Source: JAXGPP01 sp964436865 (GTDB lineage Bacteria > Planctomycetota > Planctomycetia > Pirellulales > Thermoguttaceae). Taken from it: 59,819 nt of DNA. Of this stretch, positions 35,010 through 44,608 are shown piece after piece; the first letter of the stretch is position 1; the number at the start of each line of letters is the position of its first letter. Made by a program: the position numbers and the translations under genes. The notes under the pieces were generated by a model that did no database searches, was not told the DNA's origin, and worked only from the letters and a program-made list of their open reading frames with translations. The stretch covers positions 1 to 59,819 of the forward strand of contig CAYTFK010000007.1 in NCBI GenBank assembly GCA_964436865.1, given 5' to 3'.

Positions 35010-35312
35010 TTACTCTCCCTGTGCTTGCGACCCGCTCGGCATACCCGGGGCCACCACTGCCAGGCGGCCGTCGGCGTGCCAGCGATCGCCGCTGCCGTTG
35101 TGCCGTCCGCGCCCGGTATGGAAGCCGTCGAGCCAATAGAGCGCGGCGACGGCCTCCTGCAGCGCGCCGGCGACATGACCTCGCTCGGCATCGACATTAC
35201 CGTCGATGTGATGCGTCACTTGGCCTGTAGTGCGGCTGAGTCCGACCCAGCAGTGAAAAGTCGCCGCGCCCACCCACAGAGAAAGGTAGGCATTGAGCCG
35301 ACGGACATTCAT
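35010..35312 (-). CDS. Possible small protein downstream of the hydrolase
   Basis: A 100-aa frame from ATG 35312, preceded by GGAGAGGGG about 7 bases upstream. It has a weakly hydrophobic N-terminal segment ('LNAYLSLWVGAATFHCWVGL') and is then His/Gly-rich. It begins 32 bp after the stop of the Tat hydrolase on the same strand. I do not recognise it. The good ribosome site argues for a gene, while the composition ('GRGRHNGSGDRWHADGR') argues against. Confidence 0.35.
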   Translation of the reverse strand: MNVRRLNAYLSLWVGAATFHCWVGLSRTTGQVTHHIDGNVDAERGHVAGALQEAVAALYWLDGFHTGRGRHNGSGDRWHADGRLAVVAPGMPSGSQAQGE

Positions 35313-35344
35313 GGGCAAGCCCCTCTCCGAACCGCGACGCTCTC

Positions 35345-36598
35345 CTACATCCCGAACACCCCCGCCAGCCACGGCACCGCATGGTGGGGCCGGAAGCGGT
35401 GCCGCGCCGCATCCACGTACGCGTACTCGAAGTACTGCTCCATGTTGATGCCCACCGGAAGCTCCGCGTCGTCGAGCTTACGCGTTGCCGGGTCCTCGTA
35501 CTTCTCGTAGTGATAGACCTTCAGGGCGTCCGCAGCGTCTGCCAGCGCATAAGCCTGCCGGATCTTGGCAATCTGGTTCGGACGGCCCCCTTCGGTGAAC
35601 AGTAGCGGGCGCGGCGCCAAGGCGGCTTCCAGGTCGGTATAGTCGAACCACTGGAAGATGCCCGGCACAACTTGAAACGCACCGGGCGGGTAGAGGTTGA
35701 GTGCCACCGCCCGTTCCTGCCAATGACACACGAAATCGTTGTGCACCACTGCTTTCACCAGATCGGGAAACAACACGCCCAGAATGTCGGCCGGCTTGGC
35801 CCCGAGCGAATGGCCGCTCGTGGCGATCCGCGTTGCGTCGACGTACGGTTGTGCGGCGAGCCACGACAGCACGCGGGCTTTCTGAAACACCGAGATCGCC
35901 TCGTATGAGCGGCCCATCCAAGCGGCGCAGAGCGACATCACGTCCCGTGCAGCCAGCGGGCTGGCCAATTCGTTGGTGGCCGGATTGTCGAAAGCCGCCG
36001 CCACCAGTCCCCGCCGCGCGAAGTGATAGGCCATGCGGTTGTCATGCCACTTCGTCTTGTCGGGTTCGGGCGATCCGGGCAACTCGGGTTCGCCCGCCAG
36101 CGCCTCTTTGCTGCCGAAAGAGCCCGGAAAACACATCACAGCCGGCCCGGGCGAACGGCTGCTGACGCCGTCGGGAATCAACAACAGAAAGGGCACCACG
36201 CTGTAAGGCTCCGGATACGCCTCCCAACGTTCGAGGCGGTAGCCTTCGCGTGCCTGCGACCATATCCGCTTCGGCGGCTGCTGCCCGCCCACCTCCGGAA
36301 AACACATCAGTTCCAGGAGCTTGTCGCGCACCGCCTGCTGCCAGGCCGGAAACGCTTCATGGGTGATGCCCGAGTCAAAAGCCAACTTGGGCCGGAGCGT
36401 GGCCAGGCATTTGTGCACCAGGGCCGCCGTCTGCACAAACCGGCCGTCGTCCCGGCCGCTTTCGAACGTGTGTCTTTCGATCGGAGCGGGCGCCCCTTGA
36501 GACTCCGTCGGTTCGCCGGTCGTCGGACCGGCCGCTGCGCTCAAGGCGACACCAGCGCCGAGCGCTCCGAGAAACTCGCGTCGTTTGATGCCGCTCAT
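35345..36598 (-). CDS. Tat-exported alpha/beta hydrolase
   Basis: A 417-aa protein. The twin-arginine signal is 'IKRREFLGALGAGVALSAAAG'. The nucleophile elbow is 'ATSGHSLGAKPADILG' (GHSLG), and the oxyanion/upstream strand is 'VPFLLLIPDG' and 'PAVMCFPGSFG'. The catalytic Asp/His lie near 'FTEGGRPNQIAK' and the C-terminal 'KVYHYEKYEDP'. It resembles the large Abhydrolase_7/acetyl-xylan-esterase-like exported hydrolases common in planctomycetes, probably acting on plant or algal polymers or their esters. It lies upstream of the small frame at 35010 and downstream of msrAB. Confidence 0.85.
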   Translation of the reverse strand: MSGIKRREFLGALGAGVALSAAAGPTTGEPTESQGAPAPIERHTFESGRDDGRFVQTAALVHKCLATLRPKLAFDSGITHEAFPAWQQAVRDKLLELMCFPEVGGQQPPKRIWSQAREGYRLERWEAYPEPYSVVPFLLLIPDGVSSRSPGPAVMCFPGSFGSKEALAGEPELPGSPEPDKTKWHDNRMAYHFARRGLVAAAFDNPATNELASPLAARDVMSLCAAWMGRSYEAISVFQKARVLSWLAAQPYVDATRIATSGHSLGAKPADILGVLFPDLVKAVVHNDFVCHWQERAVALNLYPPGAFQVVPGIFQWFDYTDLEAALAPRPLLFTEGGRPNQIAKIRQAYALADAADALKVYHYEKYEDPATRKLDDAELPVGINMEQYFEYAYVDAARHRFRPHHAVPWLAGVFGM

Positions 36599-36757
36599 GG
36601 CGTGGCTCCCTGGCGGAAGAAGCTGACGGCAGCCGCCTGGAGCCCCTTAGAGGCGAGCGATGCGCGTCCGATACCGCCGGCGCGGCGAGCCGTCGTGTTC
36701 AGCGTCTGCGAATAGCCTACCTGAGCGGCCTCGCGAGTCAAGCTCGCGACAGGCGCG

Positions 36758-37849
36758 TCACTTCTCCGCGCCGGTGAAGCGGAGCGCAGCGGAGTTGATG
36801 CAGTAGCGCAGGCCCGTGGGACGAGGGCCGTCGTTGAAGACGTGGCCCAAGTGGGCGTCGCACCGCGAACATTTCACTTCCATCCGCACCATCCTCTGGC
36901 TGCGGTCGATCTCCTCTTCGATGTTCCCGGTGATGGCCGGCGCCCAAAAGCTCGGCCAGCCGGTTCCGGACTCGAACTTCGCCGCCGAATGGAAGAGGGC
37001 CTGCCCGCAGCAGACGCAGTTGTAGATTCCTTCTCCCTTGTGATTCCAGTACTTGCCCGTGAACGCCGGTTCGGTCCCTTTCCGCCGCGTGACGTCGTAC
37101 TCGATGTCGCTCAACTGAACCTTCCACTCGGCGGGCGTCTTCTTGACCTTCGCCGCCGGCTTCGCTTCGGGCTTCATCTTGTCTTCGAACAGCTTCTTGA
37201 ACTTCTCCACTTTCGGCCGCACCCAGAGCTGGCAGTAACGCTGCTGCCGATTGCGATCGTAATACTCCTGGTGGTAAGCCTCGGCCGGGTAGAACTCGGT
37301 GTAGGGGCTGATCTCCGTGACTACCGGCGCCCGGAACAGCTTCGATTCGTTGAGCCGCTCCTTGTAGTATTCGGCCAGCCGCTGCTGCTCCGCGTCGTGG
37401 TAGAAGATCACCGAACGGTACTGCGTGCCTTTGTCCGGCCCCTGTTGGTTAAGTGTCGTCGGATCGTGAGTTTTCCAGAAGATCTCCAGCAAATCTTTGT
37501 AGGAAATCGTCTCCGGGTCGAACGTCAACTGCACCACTTCAGCATGCCCCGTCAGTCCGGTAGATACCTGCTGATAAGTCGGGTTCCTGACGGAGCCGCC
37601 GCTATACCCGGAGACGACCGAATGGACCCCCTTGGCCTGCTGAAATACGGCTTCGGTGCACCAGAAGCACCCGGCGCCGAAAGTGGCCTGCTGGAAACCT
37701 GCCTGCTCGAGGCCCCCACGACTCGTTGCAGTCAGGTTGCTGTCAGGTGCGTTCTTCTCGAGTCCGCTGGCCTGCACCGAGAGCGGCGCGAAGACAAGAC
37801 ACAGAGCAGGCAGCCATGCCGCACGGTTCGACATCGACCAGATCTTCAT
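36758..37849 (-). CDS. msrAB: Exported bifunctional methionine sulfoxide reductase MsrA-MsrB
   Basis: A 363-aa protein. The start at 37849 has GGGAG 7 bases upstream and opens a signal peptide ('SNRAAWLPALCLVFAPLSVQA'). The MsrA domain (about residues 52-205) has the catalytic Cys61 in 'GAGCFWCTE'. The MsrB domain (about 220-363) has zinc Cys pairs 'CVCCG' and 'CSRC' and the catalytic Cys in 'RYCINS'. It repairs both epimers of methionine sulfoxide in exported proteins. The two domains are joined by a Lys-rich linker. It is transcribed away from the beta-helix gene. Confidence 0.95.
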   Translation of the reverse strand: MKIWSMSNRAAWLPALCLVFAPLSVQASGLEKNAPDSNLTATSRGGLEQAGFQQATFGAGCFWCTEAVFQQAKGVHSVVSGYSGGSVRNPTYQQVSTGLTGHAEVVQLTFDPETISYKDLLEIFWKTHDPTTLNQQGPDKGTQYRSVIFYHDAEQQRLAEYYKERLNESKLFRAPVVTEISPYTEFYPAEAYHQEYYDRNRQQRYCQLWVRPKVEKFKKLFEDKMKPEAKPAAKVKKTPAEWKVQLSDIEYDVTRRKGTEPAFTGKYWNHKGEGIYNCVCCGQALFHSAAKFESGTGWPSFWAPAITGNIEEEIDRSQRMVRMEVKCSRCDAHLGHVFNDGPRPTGLRYCINSAALRFTGAEK

Positions 37850-38196
37850 CGTCGACTCCCAATTCACGCCTATTCACGATTCCCAGTCGTGGCAAGCCAA
37901 TCTCGCACACGTTGAGGAAGCAAATTATTCCTGCCGGGCGCGCTGCGGGAAATGTTGCCTTTCGGGGTCGGCTTGCCGCCACAATGCGACCGGGCGAAAG
38001 GCGTTTCGCGGCTGGCACTTGCGCGATCGGCCCCCACGGTAAACAGACCGCCCCGGCCGCGGCGGCATGGTGGACGTATTGGCCAGTCGTGACCCGCATC
38101 CTATCGCTATGATGGGTGGGCTGATAGAATCATTCGCGCCGATCATCGCCGTCCTTCATCCTGCGAAAAGAAGCCTTGACGACCAGGAATCAACTC
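37850..38196. other. Divergent promoter region
   Basis: A gene-free 347 bp between the divergent msrAB and beta-helix genes. Shadows cover it in both directions. It should hold both promoters; I found no clear consensus element. Confidence 0.4.
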
Positions 38197-41100
38197 ATGC
38201 AATCCTCCGCTCGCTATCGCGCCGCCGCCCTCGCCAGCTTGGCGCTGTGCTGCCTCCCTGTCCGGGCTGCCGAGCAGCAATTTGCATGGCAGCAGGATTA
38301 TGCTCGGATTACAGAAACCGGTGACATCCAATGGACGCCCAAGGACTTCCAGTTCGCGGCCGGTCAGAGCGTGCGCTACATCGACTACGAGAACGGGTCC
38401 GATGACTCCGACGGCGCGTCGCCCGAGCGGCCCTGGAGGCATCACCCGTGGGACACCGCTGCCACCGCTAGCGCCGCGCGGGCCGCGGGGATCGACACCT
38501 ACGTTTTCAAGGGCGGCGTAATCTACCGCGGGCAGCTCACGATCAAGGAGCAGGGCCGGCCCGGTATGCCGATTCGCCTCACCCGTGACCCCAAATGGGG
38601 CGACGGACCCGCCGTGATCGCCGGATCAGACGTTGTGAGCGGCTGGACGAAGGGGGCCGACCACGCGAAGATCCCCGAGCCGGCCGCCGTCTGGAAGGCC
38701 AACCTGGACTTTGCCCCGCGCACGGTGTGGATGGTCGACGCCCGCGGCACGTCCACCCGTATCCCGTTGGCCCGCCATCCGAACTGGAAGAGCGAGCCGG
38801 AAGACCACAAGGCTCAATGGTTCACCTGGACCAACAATCCTCATCCGTTTCGCGCAAAGGAAGGCTATAGCGCGAACGATGCCACGCATCTCAAGGGCCT
38901 CGATCGGGATTTCGTCGATGGGGCGCTCATCTACTCCGAGTTCGGCTGGGTCATGGGCACGCCCTACCCGACCAGGGTGAACAAGTACGATCCGGCCGAC
39001 GGCTCGGTACAGTTTGCCAACTGGACGGGCGGCGGCAACGCATCGATCATCTTCCGCGGGATGCGGTATTACCTGGAGGACAAACCGCAATACCTCGACG
39101 ACGCCGATGGCGAGTTCTGGTTCGACAAGAGAGGGAGCGGTGGCACGCTCTACCTGCGCCTGCCAGGCAACATCGACCCCAACACGGTCCGTATCGAGGT
39201 GGGCCGCCGCCCCGACCTCATCTTGGGGACGGACGTCAAGCATCTGGAGATCAGCGGCCTCGACTTCCGCTGGACCACGCAACCGTGGGAACTGGACGTG
39301 TCGTCGTGGGACTTCCGCACTAAGCCCTTCGGGGTCCGTCCAGAGGCTCACCCGGCCTGCATTCGCATCTGGGGACGGGGTGAAGGGATCCGGATTGCCC
39401 ACTGCCGGTTCGAAGACGTGGTCATGGGCATCGGCATGCGGGCGATCGGCGAGGGCTCGCCGATCCGCGACATCGCGATCGAGGATAGTGTTTTCCGCCG
39501 CAACGATGCCGGCGCCGCCAGCTTAACCGCCGGCGCGGGTTGGGGCTTCTCCCACCTGGTGGGCGTATTGGACGACATTCGCCTGTACCGGAATTACGCG
39601 GCCGACATCGGTTTTCGGGCGCCTCGCTACGAACGGGGCTGCACGTTCGACTTGACCCATCCGTTCCGCGCCCACATCGCCGGAAACGTCGTCGAACGCT
39701 GCGGGGCCCAGGCGATCAACGTCGTCGCCGGCAAAGGAGCCACGCGGGGCGATGTCCCCCTGATCCGCGTGCTGATCCATCAGAACAAGGCCTGGAAGAC
39801 GATGCAGAACGGCAACGACTTCGGCGGCATCGAGAGCTGGCAGCACGGGCCGGTGTACATCTTCAACAATCTCAGCTTCGACGCCCGCGGCCAGCGCGAA
39901 GGGGAACGAATTCACAATAAGGGAAATCCCGGCTTTGGCCATGCCTACTATCTCGACGGTGGCTTCAAGCATTACGTCTTCAACAACATCGCCTGGGGGC
40001 TTTCGAACGACCCGACCAGCCCGCTGGTGAACTGCTCGGCGTTTCAGGAGATCTACAGCCACCAGAACATCTTCCTCAACAACACCGCCTACAACTTCAC
40101 CGTCGGCTCGCGCCGCCAGGCGCCCGACGCCGGCCGAAACAAGTACCTGGGCAACATCTGGCAAGGCATGAGCGAACGGGTGTTCCGCCATGCCGATCCG
40201 GCCAAAACTCCTGCCGATGGCAATGCCGCCCACGCCGGTCCGCAGAAGGAACAGTTCGCCTACGGGACCAACGCCTACGCCGGCAACGTCTTCCATGACA
40301 TCGCCGAACTGGGCGTGTTCGAGGCGTCGGGCCGCTGGCTCGAAACGCTTGGCGATTTTCGCACGGCGCTTGAGAAGCAGCACAGCCTCGCATCCGATCT
40401 GGGGGCCATGGACCGCGTCGCGCCCCTCCGCGATCCGGGCCGGGGCGATTTTCGTCTCCAGCCGGAATCGGTCGCGCTGGACAAGGGCGCCGTTGCTTTC
40501 GTGCCCTGGGCGCTTTACGGCGTCGTCGCCGAGTGGAACTTCTATCATGCCGGCAACGATCCCACGCAGATCATCGATGAACACTGGTACGCCAAGGACT
40601 TCCTCACCGATCGTACCGAGTACCGCGACCGTCCCACGTATCCGCTGACGGTTGTCAATGCCGGTCCGGACGACTACGTCCAGGGTCCGCTGGAGAGCTT
40701 CGCTCCCGGTGCACTGCGCTTCGCACCCGCGAAGCGGACCTACGCCACCGTCAGCCACGAGGCCCTCGACAAGCCCTTTACCGCCACTTTGGCGACGCGG
40801 GCCAATCACGGCCAGGATCCCGAGCGCAAGGAGTTCACCTTTACGGGCGACGACCTCAAGACGGCCTCCATCCACGCCAGCAACTTCCTCGTCGAGGTCT
40901 ATTTCCGGGCCGCCGCCGACGGATTGATCATCGGCAAGAAGCAAGGGACCGGCTACGCGCTTGGGATCAAGAATGGCCGCGCAGTGTTCAGCGTCGCAGG
41001 CGAGGGGGGATCTCGCGCCGAGTTGACTTCACAGGCCCGGCTCGCCGATGGCAAGTGGCATCACCTGATCGCCGAGTGCGACCGCGGGGCCGAGAGTCTA

Positions 41101-41379
41101 GCCGTCTATGTGGACGGCAAGCTCGACAGTACGGCTCGCGGCCTCGGCAAGGTATCGCTGGCCAACAAGGGAGACCTGTATGTCGGCGGCCGCCCCGACG
41201 GAGACTACCTTGACGGCGCTATTGAATTCCTGCGCGTCGCCCACGGCACGCTTGCCGACGCTCGCACCACCATTGAAGAGTTGCATGCCTGGCAATTTGA
41301 CGGGCCGGCTCAACGCGACATGCGCGGCGCCACGCCGAAGGGCAAGGCCCGCGACGCAGGGGCCCTCGAGACCCGCTGA
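38197..41379 (+). CDS. Secreted beta-helix + LamG protein
   Basis: A 1060-aa protein with a signal peptide ('SSARYRAAALASLALCCLPVRA', start at 38197; a start at 38176 is also possible). Residues about 50-150 include 'ASPERPWRH' and 'VFKGGVIYRGQLTIK', typical of right-handed beta-helix polysaccharide lyase/epimerase-like proteins, and the helix continues to about residue 640. The C-terminal about 170 residues form a LamG/concanavalin-like domain ('VEVYFRAAADGLIIGKKQGTG', 'ADGKWHHLIAECD', 'GKVSLANKGDLYVGG'). It is likely an extracellular polysaccharide-active enzyme or binding protein. The catalytic residues cannot be assigned. Confidence 0.82.
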   Translation: MQSSARYRAAALASLALCCLPVRAAEQQFAWQQDYARITETGDIQWTPKDFQFAAGQSVRYIDYENGSDDSDGASPERPWRHHPWDTAATASAARAAGIDTYVFKGGVIYRGQLTIKEQGRPGMPIRLTRDPKWGDGPAVIAGSDVVSGWTKGADHAKIPEPAAVWKANLDFAPRTVWMVDARGTSTRIPLARHPNWKSEPEDHKAQWFTWTNNPHPFRAKEGYSANDATHLKGLDRDFVDGALIYSEFGWVMGTPYPTRVNKYDPADGSVQFANWTGGGNASIIFRGMRYYLEDKPQYLDDADGEFWFDKRGSGGTLYLRLPGNIDPNTVRIEVGRRPDLILGTDVKHLEISGLDFRWTTQPWELDVSSWDFRTKPFGVRPEAHPACIRIWGRGEGIRIAHCRFEDVVMGIGMRAIGEGSPIRDIAIEDSVFRRNDAGAASLTAGAGWGFSHLVGVLDDIRLYRNYAADIGFRAPRYERGCTFDLTHPFRAHIAGNVVERCGAQAINVVAGKGATRGDVPLIRVLIHQNKAWKTMQNGNDFGGIESWQHGPVYIFNNLSFDARGQREGERIHNKGNPGFGHAYYLDGGFKHYVFNNIAWGLSNDPTSPLVNCSAFQEIYSHQNIFLNNTAYNFTVGSRRQAPDAGRNKYLGNIWQGMSERVFRHADPAKTPADGNAAHAGPQKEQFAYGTNAYAGNVFHDIAELGVFEASGRWLETLGDFRTALEKQHSLASDLGAMDRVAPLRDPGRGDFRLQPESVALDKGAVAFVPWALYGVVAEWNFYHAGNDPTQIIDEHWYAKDFLTDRTEYRDRPTYPLTVVNAGPDDYVQGPLESFAPGALRFAPAKRTYATVSHEALDKPFTATLATRANHGQDPERKEFTFTGDDLKTASIHASNFLVEVYFRAAADGLIIGKKQGTGYALGIKNGRAVFSVAGEGGSRAELTSQARLADGKWHHLIAECDRGAESLAVYVDGKLDSTARGLGKVSLANKGDLYVGGRPDGDYLDGAIEFLRVAHGTLADARTTIEELHAWQFDGPAQRDMRGATPKGKARDAGALETR

Positions 41380-41465
41380 CAGCGGTTCGTCGCGAGACGA
41401 TCGAATCGTGATCAGACTGCCCGCTTCCGTCCCGTCTGCCTTTCAGGCGGTCCGGTAACGTCCTG

Positions 41466-42242
41466 TCAGACTGGCGGGCCGAGGAACTTGTCGAGGTGCT
41501 CTATCAGCTTGACGATGATCTCCCAGTCGCAGGCGATGATGTCCTGAGAATGGGCAAGATTGTTTCGCAGTGCCTCCAGCTCTTTGACCGTCTGCTCTCC
41601 TCGGCTGCGGGAGACGAAGCCCGCTCGGGTCCGTAAGGCCTCATTGCGGAGCACGATCTGGCCCCGGTCGGAGAACTGGAGACAATCGAGCAGGTCCAAA
41701 TCCTGATTGCGCCGTTTGCGTTCTTCCAGCAACGCCTCCGCCTTCTGCATGCGTCCCTCCGACAGGTATTGCCGCCACGAGTCATCGGGGTACGCCGATT
41801 CGATCAATCGAGTCAGCTCCATCTCGATGATGGTGATCATTCCGAAGAGCCACATCCGAACGGGCGGCTTCAAGAGATCCGTTTTCGTGACGATGCCGCC
41901 AACCTGCCCGAGGACGCTGACGAACAGCCAGGACCGGTCGTTGAGTTGCATCACCAACTCGGGGATGCTGGCCGAATCGGGTACGACGTCGCCATCTTCA
42001 AAGGGGTGAACGGCATCTCCACACGTTCCTCCGGCGAGTTCCTCCAGGCGCACATAGCCGCAAATGGTGCCGTCCTTCCTGATCCCCGCCACCTTGTAGG
42101 CGCGGCGGGTCATGGCCTCCAGCACTTCGGCCGCCGCGGTAGAGGCGTCAAACGAGGCCAGCGGTTCGGCGATGTCGGCCGCCGAGAAGTTCTCCGTGAA
42201 TACGCGGCGAAGCCGCTGCTGCGACGCTACAGTCGTCGTCAT
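41466..42242 (-). CDS. CBS-pair protein with C-terminal HEPN-like domain
   Basis: A 258-aa cytoplasmic protein, start at 42242 with GGGAG 9 bases upstream. Residues about 20-130 contain two CBS-like motifs ('SFDASTAAAEVLEAMTRRAYKVAGI..DGTICGYVRLEELAG' and 'DSASIPELVMQLNDRSWLFVSVLGQVGGIVTKTDLL'). Residues about 135-258 are all helical with 'ELEALRNNLAHSQDI', where R226 and H231 form the Rx4H motif of HEPN domains. CBS pairs sense adenine nucleotides, and HEPN domains are often RNases. I infer a nucleotide-gated HEPN protein. It may equally be a catalytically silent regulator. Confidence 0.75.
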   Translation of the reverse strand: MTTTVASQQRLRRVFTENFSAADIAEPLASFDASTAAAEVLEAMTRRAYKVAGIRKDGTICGYVRLEELAGGTCGDAVHPFEDGDVVPDSASIPELVMQLNDRSWLFVSVLGQVGGIVTKTDLLKPPVRMWLFGMITIIEMELTRLIESAYPDDSWRQYLSEGRMQKAEALLEERKRRNQDLDLLDCLQFSDRGQIVLRNEALRTRAGFVSRSRGEQTVKELEALRNNLAHSQDIIACDWEIIVKLIEHLDKFLGPPV

Positions 42243-42318
42243 CGCAATTCTCCCAGATGTCCTCTCAGCGCTCTCGGTTTCTGTCTTGCTTCCTCGGTCT
42301 TCCGTACTGCCGCGTTGA

Positions 42319-44310
42319 TTACTCGCGTTCAGCAAGCACGGCGGTGCCGTCGCTCTCGGACCAGATGAAGGTGTCGGTGTGCGTGGGCCATGCAACGGTC
42401 GTGACCCGCTGGCCAGCGCGCCGCTCGAAGCGGACTACGGGCTCCTTGACCTCCGGCAGCAGCGGCAGGAGGACGGCGATGAACCGCGGATTCACCGTCC
42501 GCGCCGTCGCTCGGAGGCGGGGAAAAGCCGCGGGAGGACGCCAGTCGTTGGGGCGGAACATATCGGTGGAAATGCGCGCCTCCGCGTCGGCGTCGAGGCG
42601 AAGCACCAATCGCGGTTCCGTGCCGCGAGCATCGCCATCGGCTTCGCCGGAGGCTTGCTGCGGTTCGAGCACGGCCCTGCCGTCGGCAAGCGTGGCTGCC
42701 ATGCCGTCGGCGAACATCATCTGCCACGTGTACTCGTGCGGCTGATCGTCCTTGCAGATGTCGTCGATCAGCAGGGCGTAGGCCGGCGCCTCGCCGCGCG
42801 GATAGACGAAGAATGCGTGCCGGCGCGCGTGCTCGACGCCCGCACCTGGCTTGCCGGCGCTGTTGCGGTTGTAGGCTTCGGTCGCGTCGACCAGAGCATA
42901 GCCGCAACGGTCGCTGCTGGAGTACTGAACGATCTTCCCGTTGGTGCCCCACCCAGCGCCGGAGAGAGCCTGGCCGACACCGTCGACGAGGACGCAACTG
43001 TGGCCAAGGGTCTGCCCGCGTCCTTCCGATTCGTGCTCGTTGGCGTACCCGGGATCGACGGCCCAGCGGCGACCGAGGCCATAGAGGGTGAAATGCCCCT
43101 TGTCGGCCTGGTTGTGCGTGACGGGATAATACGGTCCCGCTTCGATCGAGAACATCACGTCGCTGGCGGTCCAACCAGTCCGCCACACGCAGAGGCCGCG
43201 GCCGGTGAAATGCCTGGCGAGGGGAACCCTTGCGGCCACCGGGTCGACCGCCCGCACATCGTTTTCCCAAAGGATGCGGAGCATGCCCTGTTGCGAGCCG
43301 GAACGCTCCCAGAGCCATCGATACAAGCCGCTCGCGCGAGCCTCGGCCAGCTTCAGGAGTATGCCGCTAAGCCCGGCATAGCTGGAATCATTGCGGGCGT
43401 CGTAGACGCGTTCGCCCGGCAGGAGCGATAGCGCGTAGAACTCGGCCAGCTTGCCGAAAGTGGGGTGGCCGAACAGATCGCCCTTACCGTTGCGGCGGAG
43501 GGCGTCGGCGAACATCACGGTATTCGAGAGCCCATAGTCGGAGTAGCTCACGCCCTCCAGGCCGGCGCCCTCCTGATCGAAGCCGGCCGTCAACCATCGC
43601 TCGACCGTTTTCACACACTCGGCCGTCCAGGCCTCGACACGCTCGGGAAAGGCGTCGCTCAACGCGAGGGCCAGGCATCCGGCCGCGCCGCCGTTGACGC
43701 CGTTGTAGTTGTGGACCTCGTGCCACCAAAGTCTCGGATTGTTGAACTCCGCGATGGCGTGCTCGAGGTATGCGGAGCACTCGGCAGCCAGACGCTCGCG
43801 CTCGGCGTCGTCGAGGCATTCGGCGAGCAGGTCGTAGCCGATGGCCAGGCCGCGCATGATATCGCCGCGGCCGCCGGCAAATCCTTGGGAAATGGTCGCG
43901 TTGGTGATCGGATAGCGCTCGACGGTCGCCAGGAGCACCGCCGCCCCATGCTCGCCAAGCTCTTTGCGACCGGTAAGCTGGTAGGCAAAGCCGATGGCCT
44001 CCATCCGCCCGGTCAGCGACCGCCCCACGGTATGCACCAGCAGTGCATCGTGGCGCTGCTGCCCCTCGCGTCCCGCTTCTCGCGACAAGGGGCAAGGGTC
44101 CTGTGGATCGGCATAACGGGGCGAGGCGGGATCGCAATACGCCTCGGCGTCGGCGAGGATCTTCTTCCAGACCGGTGCGAGTTCGGGCTGCTCGATTCGC
44201 TGCCGGAGTGCGCTGATCTGGGAACGGTCGAAGAGCAGCCGAGGACCGTCGGCCGCGGCGACGGCAGTCGATAGTAGAACCAAGGCCAACACCGACACGC
44301 GAATTCTCAT
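42319..44310 (-). CDS. Secreted heparinase II/III-type polysaccharide lyase
   Basis: A 663-aa protein. The start at 44310 has GGGAGG 5 bases upstream. Signal peptide: 'RIRVSVLALVLLSTAVAAA'. Residues about 60-380 are an (alpha/alpha) toroid ('HNYNGVNGGAAGCLALAL'). The C-terminal heparinase_II_III beta-sheet domain has 'HNQADKGHFTLYGLGRRWAVDPGY' and 'GHSCVLVDGVGQ'. It would eliminate uronic-acid polymers outside the cell. It is paralogous to the gene at 51137: the 'RWAVD' core and the His-rich N-x-x-x-H-motif are shared. It is divergent from the sulfatase gene. Confidence 0.88.
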   Translation of the reverse strand: MRIRVSVLALVLLSTAVAAADGPRLLFDRSQISALRQRIEQPELAPVWKKILADAEAYCDPASPRYADPQDPCPLSREAGREGQQRHDALLVHTVGRSLTGRMEAIGFAYQLTGRKELGEHGAAVLLATVERYPITNATISQGFAGGRGDIMRGLAIGYDLLAECLDDAERERLAAECSAYLEHAIAEFNNPRLWWHEVHNYNGVNGGAAGCLALALSDAFPERVEAWTAECVKTVERWLTAGFDQEGAGLEGVSYSDYGLSNTVMFADALRRNGKGDLFGHPTFGKLAEFYALSLLPGERVYDARNDSSYAGLSGILLKLAEARASGLYRWLWERSGSQQGMLRILWENDVRAVDPVAARVPLARHFTGRGLCVWRTGWTASDVMFSIEAGPYYPVTHNQADKGHFTLYGLGRRWAVDPGYANEHESEGRGQTLGHSCVLVDGVGQALSGAGWGTNGKIVQYSSSDRCGYALVDATEAYNRNSAGKPGAGVEHARRHAFFVYPRGEAPAYALLIDDICKDDQPHEYTWQMMFADGMAATLADGRAVLEPQQASGEADGDARGTEPRLVLRLDADAEARISTDMFRPNDWRPPAAFPRLRATARTVNPRFIAVLLPLLPEVKEPVVRFERRAGQRVTTVAWPTHTDTFIWSESDGTAVLAERE

Positions 44311-44608
44311 ATCGACCTCCCGGAAGTTCATACGTGGCCCCATGTGTTCCGACGCCGGATTGACCGGAACCTGCCGACGGCCACAAACCTGGCGCACCAT
44401 CGTAGCTCTGGAGCAAGGCCGTTCCAAGAGGATCGGTGGCATCCGGACGAGCTTTGCGAAGTCACGGAATCAAGCGGAAATATCGACGACGGTGGTCTGG
44501 CAAATCGTAACAGAAGGCGTCGTACGATCGCGGAGACGAGTCGCGACGGCAAGCTTGGCAGGGCGGCTGCCGGAGGACATAATGCGAACCAACAACGGAG
44601 AGACTTCC

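Noticed and set aside
44342..44608. 89-residue N-terminal extension of the sulfatase
   Set aside because: It would hide the signal peptide and lacks a ribosome site. ATG 44609 has GGAG and a clean signal sequence.
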